The notes beneath the pieces were generated by a model. That model was given only the letters and a program-made list of their open reading frames with translations. It was not told the DNA's origin and did not search any database. From positions 62,001-126,000 of the forward strand of contig NZ_FMZJ01000012.1 of NCBI RefSeq assembly GCF_900101455.1: a DNA stretch of 64,000 bases, in the 5' to 3' direction. This DNA comes from Sphingomonas sp. YR710 (GTDB lineage: Bacteria > Pseudomonadota > Alphaproteobacteria > Sphingomonadales > Sphingomonadaceae). The position numbers were made by a program, and so were the translations under genes. This document shows, one piece after another, positions 34,909 to 43,076 of this stretch; within the stretch, counting starts at the first letter, position 1, and every line of letters starts with the position of its first letter.

Positions 34909-35328
34909 ATGACCCAAGCGGGCACGGCTTTTGCTCCCCTGATCGTGGTTGCCGCCGCGTTGATCGATGCCGATGGCCGTGTATTGGTGCAGCAGCGCCC
35001 GGCGGACAAGTCGATGGCCGGATTATGGGAATTTCCGGGGGGCAAGATCGAGCCCGATGAATCGCCGGAGGCGGCTCTGGTCCGTGAATTGCAGGAGGAA
35101 CTGGGGATCGAGACACAGACATCCTGCCTTGCCCCGGCCGGCTTTGCGAGCGAACCGCTAGGCGAACAGCATCTGCTTCTGCTTCTCTATATCTGCCGGA
35201 AGTGGCGGGGCATTCCACAGGCGCTCGAAGCGTCGGCGATCCGCTGGATCCGCCCGATTGGCCTACACGATCTGCCGATGCCGCCCGCCGACAAGCCACT
35301 GATCGGCTTGCTCGACGCGCTGATTTGA
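34909..35328 (+). CDS. mutT: 8-oxo-dGTP diphosphatase (MutT-type Nudix hydrolase)
   Basis: A 139-residue Nudix protein. The Nudix box runs GKIEPDESPEAALVRELQEE and on through LGI, with all metal-binding glutamates. The preceding WEFPGGK is typical of MutT. It removes oxidised guanine nucleotides from the pool. Related pathway member mutM is at 16975. It converges on the methyltransferase gene with only 4 bases between stops. Confidence 0.9.
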   Translation: MTQAGTAFAPLIVVAAALIDADGRVLVQQRPADKSMAGLWEFPGGKIEPDESPEAALVRELQEELGIETQTSCLAPAGFASEPLGEQHLLLLLYICRKWRGIPQALEASAIRWIRPIGLHDLPMPPADKPLIGLLDALI

Positions 35329-35332
35329 GCGT

Positions 35333-36196
35333 TCAGGCGGGCTTCACCCGCAGCGCATCGACCATCGAGGCAGTGGCGCTGCCGCGCCGCGCCGGTTTGG
35401 GCTGGGTGGGATCGGGTGCCCAGCCTGTCAGATAGATTAGGTCGAACGTCTCGCGAATGCGGCCTTCCGGTCCTGCGTCCCCGGCGAATCGCTCGAACAA
35501 CGCTGTCAGCCAGGCGCGGCCGACGCCGGACCGGCTGCGGGCCTGCAGCATGTTGATCTGCGCCATCCCGCGCAGATCTCCGATCAGCCGCATCGGATCG
35601 CCATAGCCGACATCGAGCCGTTCGCTGTCCGCGACCTGCAGCGCGAACCCCGCGCGCGACAGCAGATCGCCGGCCGATCGCACGTCGATCTGCGGATGAA
35701 TACGGGGTGAGGCGCCGCCGAAGGTCGCCATGTCGGCCGCCATCGCCGCCGATCGCAACCAGCCGAGGCTGCCGGCGCCGATAAACGCACCGAGAAACAG
35801 CCCATCCGGGCGCAATATGCGGCGGATCAGCGTCAGTGCGCCCGGCAGATCGTTGACGCTGTCGAGAACCCCGACCGAGATGATCAGATCGAAGCTCGCA
35901 TCGGCGAACGGCAGCCGATCCTCATCGCATTGTACGCCGCCGCACATCGCGGCGAAGGCGTGCCCTGCATCGGCGCTGACGATCGAGCGACCCGGCGCCG
36001 CGAAGCGCCGGCCAACCCGTCCGTCATGGCAGCCGAGGATCAAAGCAGACCGGAATTCGCGCTGCACCGCCTCCAGCCGCTCGGCGAGTTCGTCGGCCAT
36101 ATGATCGATCAGAAAGGCATGATCGCCGAAGTCGCGCGCGGCGCGGTCGCGGCGCAGGCGGCGCAGCGCGCGATCGAAAATTTCGGAGCCATCCAT
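35333..36196 (-). CDS. class I SAM-dependent methyltransferase (NDUFAF5/BioC-like)
   Basis: A 287-residue methyltransferase. The start MDGSEIFDRALRRLRRDRAA matches alphaproteobacterial NDUFAF5-like proteins. Motif I is degenerate (ALILGCHDGRVGRRF), motif II reads DEDRLPFADASFDLIISVGVLDSV. NDUFAF5 relatives hydroxylate or methylate complex I subunits and BioC acts on malonyl-ACP; which applies here is unclear. It is divergent from comF, an arrangement seen in many alphaproteobacteria. Confidence 0.8.
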   Translation of the reverse strand: MDGSEIFDRALRRLRRDRAARDFGDHAFLIDHMADELAERLEAVQREFRSALILGCHDGRVGRRFAAPGRSIVSADAGHAFAAMCGGVQCDEDRLPFADASFDLIISVGVLDSVNDLPGALTLIRRILRPDGLFLGAFIGAGSLGWLRSAAMAADMATFGGASPRIHPQIDVRSAGDLLSRAGFALQVADSERLDVGYGDPMRLIGDLRGMAQINMLQARSRSGVGRAWLTALFERFAGDAGPEGRIRETFDLIYLTGWAPDPTQPKPARRGSATASMVDALRVKPA

Positions 36197-36239
36197 CGCC
36201 GGGCTTGTGCCGACACAGCGGCCGGGTGACAAGTCCGGC

Positions 36240-36986
36240 ATGGGCGGGGTGATGCAGACTGTACGGCGTCTGGGCGATCGGGTGGTGCGCTTTGCGCTGC
36301 CGCCGCGCTGCCCGGGCTGCGGCGTCGTCACGCTTAGCGATCATGATTTCTGCCTCGCCTGCTGGTCGGCGCTCGATTTTCTCGATGATCCGCAATGCGC
36401 CTTGTGCGGCGATCCGTTCGAGATCGATCCAGGGCGGGGCGCCCTGTGCGGCGCCTGTCATGCCGATCCGCCAGCGATTGAGGGGATGCGCGCGGCGGTC
36501 AGCTATGGCCCGATTGCCCGGCGGATCGCGCTCAGGCTCAAATATGGCCGGCGGCCCGGCTTTGCCGAGACGATGGCGCGGCATATGCGTCGTCATCTGC
36601 CCGATCCGTCCGTGGCGTTGCTGGTTCCGGTGCCGCTGCACCGCTGGCGGATCTGGCGGCGGGGCTACAATCAGGCTGCTTTGGTGGCACGCGCGCTGGC
36701 GCAATCGACCGGCGCACCGATCGCGATCGATCTGCTATGGCGACGCAAGGCCACGCCGATCTTGCGCGCGATGGGGCCGGCGGCGCGGCGCAAGGCGGTG
36801 CAGGGCGTGTTCGCGCTGCGGCCCGATGCCGATGTCAAAGGCAAGGCGATCATACTGATCGATGACGTTTATACGACTGGCGCTACCGTCAATGCCTGTG
36901 CGCGGGTGCTGAAACGGGCGGGGGCCGCGCGCGTGTCCGTCCTGTGCTGGGCGCGTGTCGTGCGCGACGATGCCGTGATCCGTTGA
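36240..36986 (+). CDS. comF: ComF family protein (phosphoribosyltransferase-like)
   Basis: A 248-residue protein. A double zinc ribbon occupies the N-terminus (CPGCG, CLAC, CALCG, CGAC) and a PRTase-type domain the C-terminus, with the PRPP loop IILIDDVYTTGAT. ComF proteins take part in DNA uptake or related DNA metabolism; the enzyme activity is not established. An ATG at 36252 is a possible alternative start. Confidence 0.88.
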   Translation: MGGVMQTVRRLGDRVVRFALPPRCPGCGVVTLSDHDFCLACWSALDFLDDPQCALCGDPFEIDPGRGALCGACHADPPAIEGMRAAVSYGPIARRIALRLKYGRRPGFAETMARHMRRHLPDPSVALLVPVPLHRWRIWRRGYNQAALVARALAQSTGAPIAIDLLWRRKATPILRAMGPAARRKAVQGVFALRPDADVKGKAIILIDDVYTTGATVNACARVLKRAGAARVSVLCWARVVRDDAVIR

Positions 36987-37038
36987 CTTTCCGCGCCGCG
37001 CACCACAATTCGGATGCGTCAGCAGGATAAGAGAGATC

Positions 37039-37296
37039 ATGGCGAAGGTCGAAATCTACACGAAGGCATTCTGCCCCTATTGCAGCCGGGCCAAGGCATT
37101 GCTGGGCCAGAAGGGGGTAACCTTCGAGGAATATGATATCAGCATGGGCGGCCCGAAGCGCACCGAGATGCTGTCGCGCGCCAATGGCGGATCGACCGTG
37201 CCGCAGATTTTCATCGACGATCATCATGTCGGCGGTTCGGATGATCTGGCCGCGCTCGAACGGGCGGGCAAGCTGGACGCCTTGCTGGCCGGCTGA
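37039..37296 (+). CDS. grxC: glutaredoxin 3
   Basis: An 85-residue glutaredoxin with the CPYC active site (residues 11-14), the GSTVPQIFID cis-Pro glutathione-binding loop and GGSDDLAAL. It reduces protein and glutathione disulfides. Its stop overlaps the start of the Nit-type amidase by one base (TGATG). That pairing, followed by a DUF1178 gene, is conserved in alphaproteobacteria. Confidence 0.96.
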   Translation: MAKVEIYTKAFCPYCSRAKALLGQKGVTFEEYDISMGGPKRTEMLSRANGGSTVPQIFIDDHHVGGSDDLAALERAGKLDALLAG

Positions 37297-38123
37297 TGCA
37301 GATCGCTATCCATCAAAGCTGCACCGGTATCGATCCGGCCGCCAATGCCCATGCGATCCTCGATGCGATCGCGCAAGCGAAGGCCGGCGGTGCGGACATG
37401 CTGTTCACGCCCGAAATGTGCGGGCTGATGGATCGCGATCGCAAGCGGGCGGCGCCGAACCTCTATGACGAAGCCGATGATCCGGTGCTCGACGCGGTGC
37501 GGACCGCCGCCGCCGATGCCGGCATCTGGGTGCATCTGGGATCGCTGGCGGTGAAGGGCGGCGCTGACGGGCGGCTGCTCAACCGCGGCTTCCTGATCGA
37601 TACGACCGGCGTGATCCGCGCGCGTTACGACAAGATCCACCTGTTCGACGTCGATCTGCCGACCGGCGAGAGCTGGCGCGAGAGCGCGGCTTATGCGCCG
37701 GGCACTGAGTCGGTGGTTGCGCAGACGCCGTTCGGCGAGATCGGCATGAGCATTTGTTACGACATGCGCTTTCCCGATCTGTACCGCGCGATGAGCAACG
37801 CGGGCGCGAAGATCCTGTCGGTGCCGGCGGCGTTCACCGTGCCGACCGGCAAGGCGCACTGGCATGTGCTGCTGCGTGCGCGCGCGATCGAGGCGGGTGC
37901 CTTTGTCGTGGCCGCCGCGCAGAGCGGAACGCATGCGGATGGACGGTCGACCTATGGCCATTCGCTGGTGATCGATCCGTGGGGCGAGATATTGCTCGAC
38001 ATGGGCGATCAGATCGGTGTCGGTTTTGCCAGCATCGATATGGCGCGGGTGGCCGAAGTCCGGGCGCGCGTGCCGGCGCTTTCGCATCGCCGGCCGATCG
38101 ATACCGTGACCGTCGTCGCATGA
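37296..38123 (+). CDS. carbon-nitrogen hydrolase (Nit1/Nit2-like amidase)
   Basis: A 275-residue nitrilase-superfamily enzyme with the Glu-Lys-Cys triad: Glu in FTPEMCGL, Lys in YDKIHLFDVD and Cys in SICYDMRFPDLYR. The nearest functional groups are Nit1 (deaminated glutathione amidase) and Nit2 (omega-amidase). The adjacent glutaredoxin favours the glutathione-repair role; this is inference. Its stop overlaps the DUF1178 start. Confidence 0.88.
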   Translation: MQIAIHQSCTGIDPAANAHAILDAIAQAKAGGADMLFTPEMCGLMDRDRKRAAPNLYDEADDPVLDAVRTAAADAGIWVHLGSLAVKGGADGRLLNRGFLIDTTGVIRARYDKIHLFDVDLPTGESWRESAAYAPGTESVVAQTPFGEIGMSICYDMRFPDLYRAMSNAGAKILSVPAAFTVPTGKAHWHVLLRARAIEAGAFVVAAAQSGTHADGRSTYGHSLVIDPWGEILLDMGDQIGVGFASIDMARVAEVRARVPALSHRRPIDTVTVVA

Positions 38124-38635
38124 TCGTCTTCGATCTTGCCTGCCGCGAGGCCGGTCATGTCTTCGAGATCTGGTTCGGATCGAGTGACGATTATGAATCG
38201 CAGAAGAAGCGCGGCCTGATCGCCTGTCCCTATTGCGGCTCCACCGATGTCGACAAGGCCGTGATGGCGCCGCGCATCACGGCCAAGAGCAACCAGCGCA
38301 GCGAGGTCATCCGCGCGCCGCTCGAAAGTCCGCCGCCGGTCGTCGGCCCTTCGCCGTCGGGTGCGGTCGTGCCGATGGCATCGGCATCGCCGTCTCCCGA
38401 AGCGTTCAAGGCGATGGTGCAGGCGCTGGCCGAGGTGCAGGCGAAGATGCTCAAAGGCTCCGAATTCGTGGGCCGGCGTTTTGCCGACGAGGCACGGTCG
38501 ATGCATCTCGGTGAACAGGATAGCCGCCCGATTCATGGTCAGGCGACGATCGAGGAGGCACAGGCGCTGATCGAGGAAGGCATTCAAGTCGCTCCGCTGC
38601 CATTGCCCGTTCGGCCGCCGGGCCAGGATAATTGA
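38120..38635 (+). CDS. DUF1178 family protein
   Basis: A 171-residue protein that starts MIVFDLACREAGHVFEIWFGSS and has a single zinc-ribbon-like pair CPYCGS (36-41) with an upstream Cys and His (CREAGH). A Pro-rich linker precedes a helical C-terminal region with SEFVGRRFADEARSMHLGE. This is the conserved DUF1178 pattern; function unknown. It is the third gene of the grxC-nit-DUF1178 operon. Confidence 0.9.
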   Translation: MIVFDLACREAGHVFEIWFGSSDDYESQKKRGLIACPYCGSTDVDKAVMAPRITAKSNQRSEVIRAPLESPPPVVGPSPSGAVVPMASASPSPEAFKAMVQALAEVQAKMLKGSEFVGRRFADEARSMHLGEQDSRPIHGQATIEEAQALIEEGIQVAPLPLPVRPPGQDN

Positions 38636-38673
38636 ACGGGTTGGTTGCCCCCGGCAGCAAGGCCATCGCATTT

Positions 38674-38732
38674 TCGAATGGGGTGCCTCGCTTGTCGAAT
38701 GGGTTCAGATCGTTAACGACCACGAAGTGGTC
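38674..38732. promoter_or_regulatory. direct repeats and a palindrome upstream of the SDR gene (operator candidates)
   Basis: TCGAATGGG occurs twice, at 38674-38682 and 38695-38703, exactly 21 bases (two helical turns) apart. The palindrome GACCAC-GAA-GTGGTC follows at 38718-38732. The SDR start is 119 bases downstream. No regulator gene is adjacent. Confidence 0.45.
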
Positions 38733-38850
38733 AGTCGAAGGTTCTTCAACGCTGTATCCATGATCAAGGTCGATGGAGTAGGGACCCTTTGATCACCCAA
38801 GTTTCGCCGGAATCGGCATCGCTTTTGACCTCATAACAACGGAGTAATTT

Positions 38851-39666
38851 ATGACCAACGTAGTGATCGGCGCCGCATCCGGAATGGGCGCGGTGACGGC
38901 CAGGAAGCTGGCCTCGCGCGGGCGGCTGATTGTCGCCGACTACAATCTTGAAGGCGTGCAGAAGATCGCGGCCGAGATCGGCGGCGACGTCATCGCCATG
39001 GAATGTGACATGACCAACCAGGCGCAGGTCGATAAGCTGATGGCGGCGGTGGACAATCTCGAGGCGCTGGTGATTACCGCCGGGGTGCCCGGTGTGCAGA
39101 ACACCGACCAGCGCATTCTGGAAGTCAATGTCGTTGGTGTAGAGCGCGTGTTCCGCGCAGCCGAGCCGTTGCTGAACGCGAAGACGGTCGGCATCGCGGT
39201 CTCCTCGCAGTCGGGCTACATGCTTCCCGAGGCGCCGGAGCTGTTCAAGGTGCTCGAGGAGCCGCTGGCGCCGGATTTCATCGAAAAGGTCAGCCAGTTC
39301 ATCGATTTCGGCGGTGGCCGGGCCTATCAGCTCTCGAAGCGCGCGGTTCATAATATGGTTCGCCGGCTTTCGTTCAAGTGGGGCGCCAAGGGCGCGCGAA
39401 TCCTTTCGGTGTCGCCGGGGATCAACGACACCCCGATGAACCGGGCCGAAGAGGCAAAGAACGCGGTCATGCTCGAAATGGTCAAGGCCTGCCCGCTGCA
39501 GCGCCGCGGCACGCCGGAAGAGATCGCCAACGTCATCGCCTTCCTCACTTCGCCGGAAGCCTCGGCCATGACCGGTAGCGACGTTCTGGTCGATTGCGGC
39601 ATGCGCAACATCCTGCCGACCAACAATTGGGACGGCAAGATCAAGGTGCCCCAAAAGGCGGCGTGA
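38851..39666 (+). CDS. short-chain dehydrogenase/reductase with an extended active-site loop
   Basis: A 271-residue SDR. The cofactor loop is GAASGMG (7-13), with acidic ADYN after strand 2 suggesting NAD(H). NNAG is changed to ITAG. The catalytic YxxxK is YQLSK (Y159, K163) with the Ser at S118/S119. The Ser-Tyr distance is about 40 residues instead of 12-13, because of an inserted segment with PEAPELFKVLEEPLAPDF. This resembles 3-alpha-hydroxysteroid dehydrogenase/carbonyl reductase-type SDRs with an inserted helical pair. Substrate unknown. Confidence 0.85.
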   Translation: MTNVVIGAASGMGAVTARKLASRGRLIVADYNLEGVQKIAAEIGGDVIAMECDMTNQAQVDKLMAAVDNLEALVITAGVPGVQNTDQRILEVNVVGVERVFRAAEPLLNAKTVGIAVSSQSGYMLPEAPELFKVLEEPLAPDFIEKVSQFIDFGGGRAYQLSKRAVHNMVRRLSFKWGAKGARILSVSPGINDTPMNRAEEAKNAVMLEMVKACPLQRRGTPEEIANVIAFLTSPEASAMTGSDVLVDCGMRNILPTNNWDGKIKVPQKAA

Positions 39667-39784
39667 GGCGCGAGCCGCGCCGGAGCTAGGTCCGCGAACC
39701 ACAGGCTGTCAGGCAAAAGCCTGGCGATATTTGCCTGTTCAGTTCGCGGCCAGCCAAGGCGGACTGCCCGGAAGGAGACACGGC

Positions 39785-40546
39785 TTGAGCACGAAGGACG
39801 AGGGCGGCCTTTCGTCGCCTGTGGTGATCGAGCGGCGCGGGGCGATCGCGATCGTTTCGCTCGATCGCCCGGCCCAGCGCAATGCGATGTCCGCCGCGTT
39901 GGTTAGCGATCTGATCGAAGCGCTCGATCACCTCGAGCACGACAGCGAGATTGGCGCCATCGTGCTCAAGGGGGCCGGCCGTGGCTTTTGCGCCGGCAGC
40001 GACCTGGGCATGCTCGCGGCGATGGATGCAACGCAACGGATGCGCTTCGAGGCTGATTCGGGCCGCCTCGCGCGTGCGATCGGCCATTGCCGTTGCCCGG
40101 TGGTGGCTGCCGTTCATGGCTTCGCCATCGGCGGCGGGCTCACGCTGGCCGCGGCCTGCGACGTGGTGGTGACTACGCCGGATGCGAAATGGAGCCTGCC
40201 CGAGGTGCCGATCGGACTTTTCCCGGCCTGGGGCCTCGGCGCCGTGATCGCGCGGACCGGGATGCCCGCGGCGCGGCGCATCTGTTGGGGCGTCGACACT
40301 CTTTCCGGCCAGGCGGCGCACGATATCGGCCTCGCGGATATGATCGCAGTGCATGCCGAGGCCGATGCTCTGGCCCATGCGGAGCAGCTCGCTGCTCTTC
40401 CCCGGGCGCACGCCGGCATGGTGAAGCGCTACTTTGCCAGCCTGGTCGCCGATGAACAGGCCGATGCCGCCGCCAACCGCCTGTTCCACGAAGCGACCTT
40501 GTCGCCCGAAGCGCTCGCCAGCTTCGCGAAGTTCGGCGGGCGTTAA
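39785..40546 (+). CDS. enoyl-CoA hydratase/isomerase family protein
   Basis: A 253-residue crotonase-fold protein. The oxyanion-hole segments are GRGFCAGSDL and GFAIGGGLTLAAACD. Of the two catalytic glutamates of classical enoyl-CoA hydratase, the first is Thr (T120) and the second is kept (E140 in LPEV), so it is more likely an isomerase or another crotonase activity. I choose the TTG at 39785 because AAGGAG (39772-39777) lies 7 bases before it; no ATG has such support. It follows the SDR by 118 bases. Confidence 0.85.
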   Translation: MSTKDEGGLSSPVVIERRGAIAIVSLDRPAQRNAMSAALVSDLIEALDHLEHDSEIGAIVLKGAGRGFCAGSDLGMLAAMDATQRMRFEADSGRLARAIGHCRCPVVAAVHGFAIGGGLTLAAACDVVVTTPDAKWSLPEVPIGLFPAWGLGAVIARTGMPAARRICWGVDTLSGQAAHDIGLADMIAVHAEADALAHAEQLAALPRAHAGMVKRYFASLVADEQADAAANRLFHEATLSPEALASFAKFGGR

Positions 40547-40575
40547 AACTACGGCCGAGCCATCACCTTCAGGCC

Positions 40576-42447
40576 TCAGACTGCGCAGCGTTCGGCGAAT
40601 AGGGGCCGGAAATCGTCGAGCACTGCCGGATCCTCGATGGTCGGCGGTGTCGGGCAGGTCTCGCCATTTGCCAGCTTGCGCAATACCGCGCGCAGGATCT
40701 TGCCCGAGCGCGTCTTGGGCAATGCGCGAACGATGTGGACCTGCCTGAGCGCCGCGACCGCGCCCAGCTCGGCACGAACGCGTGCGACAATCCTGGCCTC
40801 AAGACCCTCGACGTCATAGCCCGTCTTGGCCACCGCAAATCCGATCGGGACCATTCCCTTCAGCGAATCGTCGGCGCCGATCACGGCACATTCCGCCACT
40901 TCGGGCTGGGACGCGATGATCTGCTCCATCTGGCCGGTCGAGAGCCGGTGGCCGGCAACGTTGATGATGTCGTCGGTCCGGCCCATGATGTTGATGAACC
41001 CGTCCGGATCGATGTGTCCGGCGTCCCCCGTCTCATAATATCCCTCGAACGCTTCGAAGGATTTTGCATAGCCTGCCGGATTGTTCCACAGGCTGCGGAA
41101 GCAGCCCGGCGGAAGCGGCAGGCGAATGGTGACACTGCCGGTCGCTCCGCGGACGACGGGCAGGCCATCGTCGTCGAGTATCGCAAAGTCATAGCCCGGC
41201 AGCGGCAGGCCGGCGCTGCCGCGGCGTCGGCGCGTATCGCCGAGGCCAAGGCAGGTTCCGGTCGCGGGCCAGCCGAGCTCGGTCTGCCACCAATTGTCGA
41301 TCACGGGCACCCCCAGCATCGACTCCGCCCAGCCGAGCGTGTCGGGATCCGCGCGCTCACCGGCCAGGAACACCGCCCGCAATCCACCGATGCCCAGCTG
41401 CTTCGCGAAGCTGGCTTCGGGATCCTCCTTGCGGATCGCGCGCAGGGCGGTCGGCGCGGTGAAGAATATGTCGACCTTGTGCCGGACAATCGTGCGCCAG
41501 AAGGTGCCAGCGTCGGGCGTACCTACGGGCTTGCCCTCGAACAGCACCGTCGTCGCGCCTGCCAGCAGCGGGCCATAAACGATGAAGCTGTGTCCGACGA
41601 CCCAGCCGACATCGGATGCCGCCCAAAATGTCTCGCCGGGGCCAACGCCGTAAAAGTGCTGCATGCACCAGGCGAGTGCCACGGCATGGCCGCCATTTTC
41701 CCGGACGACCCCCTTTGGCGTGCCGGTCGTACCCGACGTGTACAGGATATAGAGCGGATCGCCGGCCGCCACGGCGATGCAGGGGGCATCAATCGCCTCG
41801 GCAACTTGTACCGTCCAATCGAGATAGCATGTCGCGTCGAGGTCTGCCGGATGTGCGTCGCGTTGAAGCAGTACCACATGCTCGACCTGATGCTGCGAGA
41901 GCGCCAGCGCTTCGTCGATGAGCGGCTTGTAGCGAATGATCTTTTGGCTCTCGATGCCGCATGACGCCGTCAACAGCAGCTTTGGTGCTGCGTCGTCGAT
42001 GCGCTTCGCGAGTTCCGGCGCGGCGAAGCCGCCGAACACTACTGAATGCACGGCACCGATGCGCGCGCAGGCGAGCATCGCGAACACCGCTTCGGGAACC
42101 ATCGGCATGTAGATGACGACCCGATCGCCTTTCCCGACGCCGAGTGCCGCGAGCATGCCTGCGGTTCTGCCGACATGGTCGAGAAGCTCGCTATAGGTGA
42201 GGCATCGCACGTTGCCGGTGACGGGGCTGTCATAGATCAGCGCCAGCTGGTCTCCGCGACCCGCCAGGACATGGCGATCGACCGCGTTGAAGCAGGTGTT
42301 GAGCTGCCCGCCCGCGAACCAGCCGTCGTCTCGATCATAGATGCGGCGCGGCTTTACGACCCAGTCGATGGCGGCCGCGGCGTCGGACCAGAAAATCTCG
42401 GGGTTGGCGAGGCTGTCCCGCCATGCGGTGGCATAGGCTTCGCTCAT
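40576..42447 (-). CDS. prpE: propionyl-CoA synthetase-like acyl-CoA ligase
   Basis: A 623-residue ANL-superfamily ligase. It carries the P-loop YTSGTTGTPKGVV, the adenylate-binding DNWWQTELGWP, the hinge/AMP motif YYETGDAGHID and the C-terminal lysine motif [10 protein letters not shown] (K583), the target of regulatory acetylation in Acs/PrpE. It matches the PrpE group better than Acs in length and in the motif DNWWQTE. It probably activates propionate or a similar short acid. It lies 9 bases after the GNAT gene. Confidence 0.85.
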   Translation of the reverse strand: MSEAYATAWRDSLANPEIFWSDAAAAIDWVVKPRRIYDRDDGWFAGGQLNTCFNAVDRHVLAGRGDQLALIYDSPVTGNVRCLTYSELLDHVGRTAGMLAALGVGKGDRVVIYMPMVPEAVFAMLACARIGAVHSVVFGGFAAPELAKRIDDAAPKLLLTASCGIESQKIIRYKPLIDEALALSQHQVEHVVLLQRDAHPADLDATCYLDWTVQVAEAIDAPCIAVAAGDPLYILYTSGTTGTPKGVVRENGGHAVALAWCMQHFYGVGPGETFWAASDVGWVVGHSFIVYGPLLAGATTVLFEGKPVGTPDAGTFWRTIVRHKVDIFFTAPTALRAIRKEDPEASFAKQLGIGGLRAVFLAGERADPDTLGWAESMLGVPVIDNWWQTELGWPATGTCLGLGDTRRRRGSAGLPLPGYDFAILDDDGLPVVRGATGSVTIRLPLPPGCFRSLWNNPAGYAKSFEAFEGYYETGDAGHIDPDGFINIMGRTDDIINVAGHRLSTGQMEQIIASQPEVAECAVIGADDSLKGMVPIGFAVAKTGYDVEGLEARIVARVRAELGAVAALRQVHIVRALPKTRSGKILRAVLRKLANGETCPTPPTIEDPAVLDDFRPLFAERCAV

Positions 42448-42456
42448 TGCGCAATC

Positions 42457-42984
42457 CTACCGGAAGGTCTTGGAGAGGATCACGAGGGTCGGATCATCCT
42501 CGACCGGCTGGGGTTCGAAGCCCTTTTCCCGTTCGAGTTCGATCGCGGCATGATTGTCGCGACTCTCGATCGAAATCACCCGGCGGACGCCGCGCTTCCT
42601 GGCTTCTTCCGCCAGAAGATCGAGCAGCGCCCACCCGACCCCTTTGCCGCGATAATCGGCGCGGACCGAAATCGCGACCTCTGCGGTATCCGATGCGCGG
42701 TCGCTCGCCAGCAGGCCCGAAGCGACGAGCTGCCCCGTAAGATCTTCGAAGGCGAGGAAGCTTTCGACCTGAAGATGATCCACCTTGACCAGCGGTTCGA
42801 GCTGCTCATGGCTCAGGTGAGCGGCGGCGGTGAAGAAGCGAAAGCGCCGATCCTCGTCGCTGACCTTGTCAAAGAATCGGCCCAATTCCGGTTCGTCGTC
42901 GGGCGTTGCCGGACGCACATTGAGCCGCACGGATTCGCGTGTGAGAAGCGAAACCGGCGCGTTGGCGGATGCAATGGCGTTCAT
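42457..42984 (-). CDS. GNAT family N-acetyltransferase
   Basis: A 175-residue GNAT protein with the acetyl-CoA pyrophosphate loop VRADYRGKGVGWALL and the fold elements VRPATPDDEPELGRFF and AEVAISV. The start MNAIASANAPVSLL is preferred over the longer frame. It stands between a carboxylate permease and a PrpE-like ligase and opposite acs. By analogy with AcuA/Pat enzymes it could acetylate the catalytic lysine of the acyl-CoA ligases and switch them off; this is inferred from context only. Confidence 0.85.
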   Translation of the reverse strand: MNAIASANAPVSLLTRESVRLNVRPATPDDEPELGRFFDKVSDEDRRFRFFTAAAHLSHEQLEPLVKVDHLQVESFLAFEDLTGQLVASGLLASDRASDTAEVAISVRADYRGKGVGWALLDLLAEEARKRGVRRVISIESRDNHAAIELEREKGFEPQPVEDDPTLVILSKTFR

Positions 42985-43076
42985 GGTCGAGTGTCCTGTC
43001 TTCGATTTCGGCCTGTATTGGGCCGGAAAAAGCGGGCGCGCGTTGATCGATCGCAACGCGCGCCCGTTCGCTTCGA

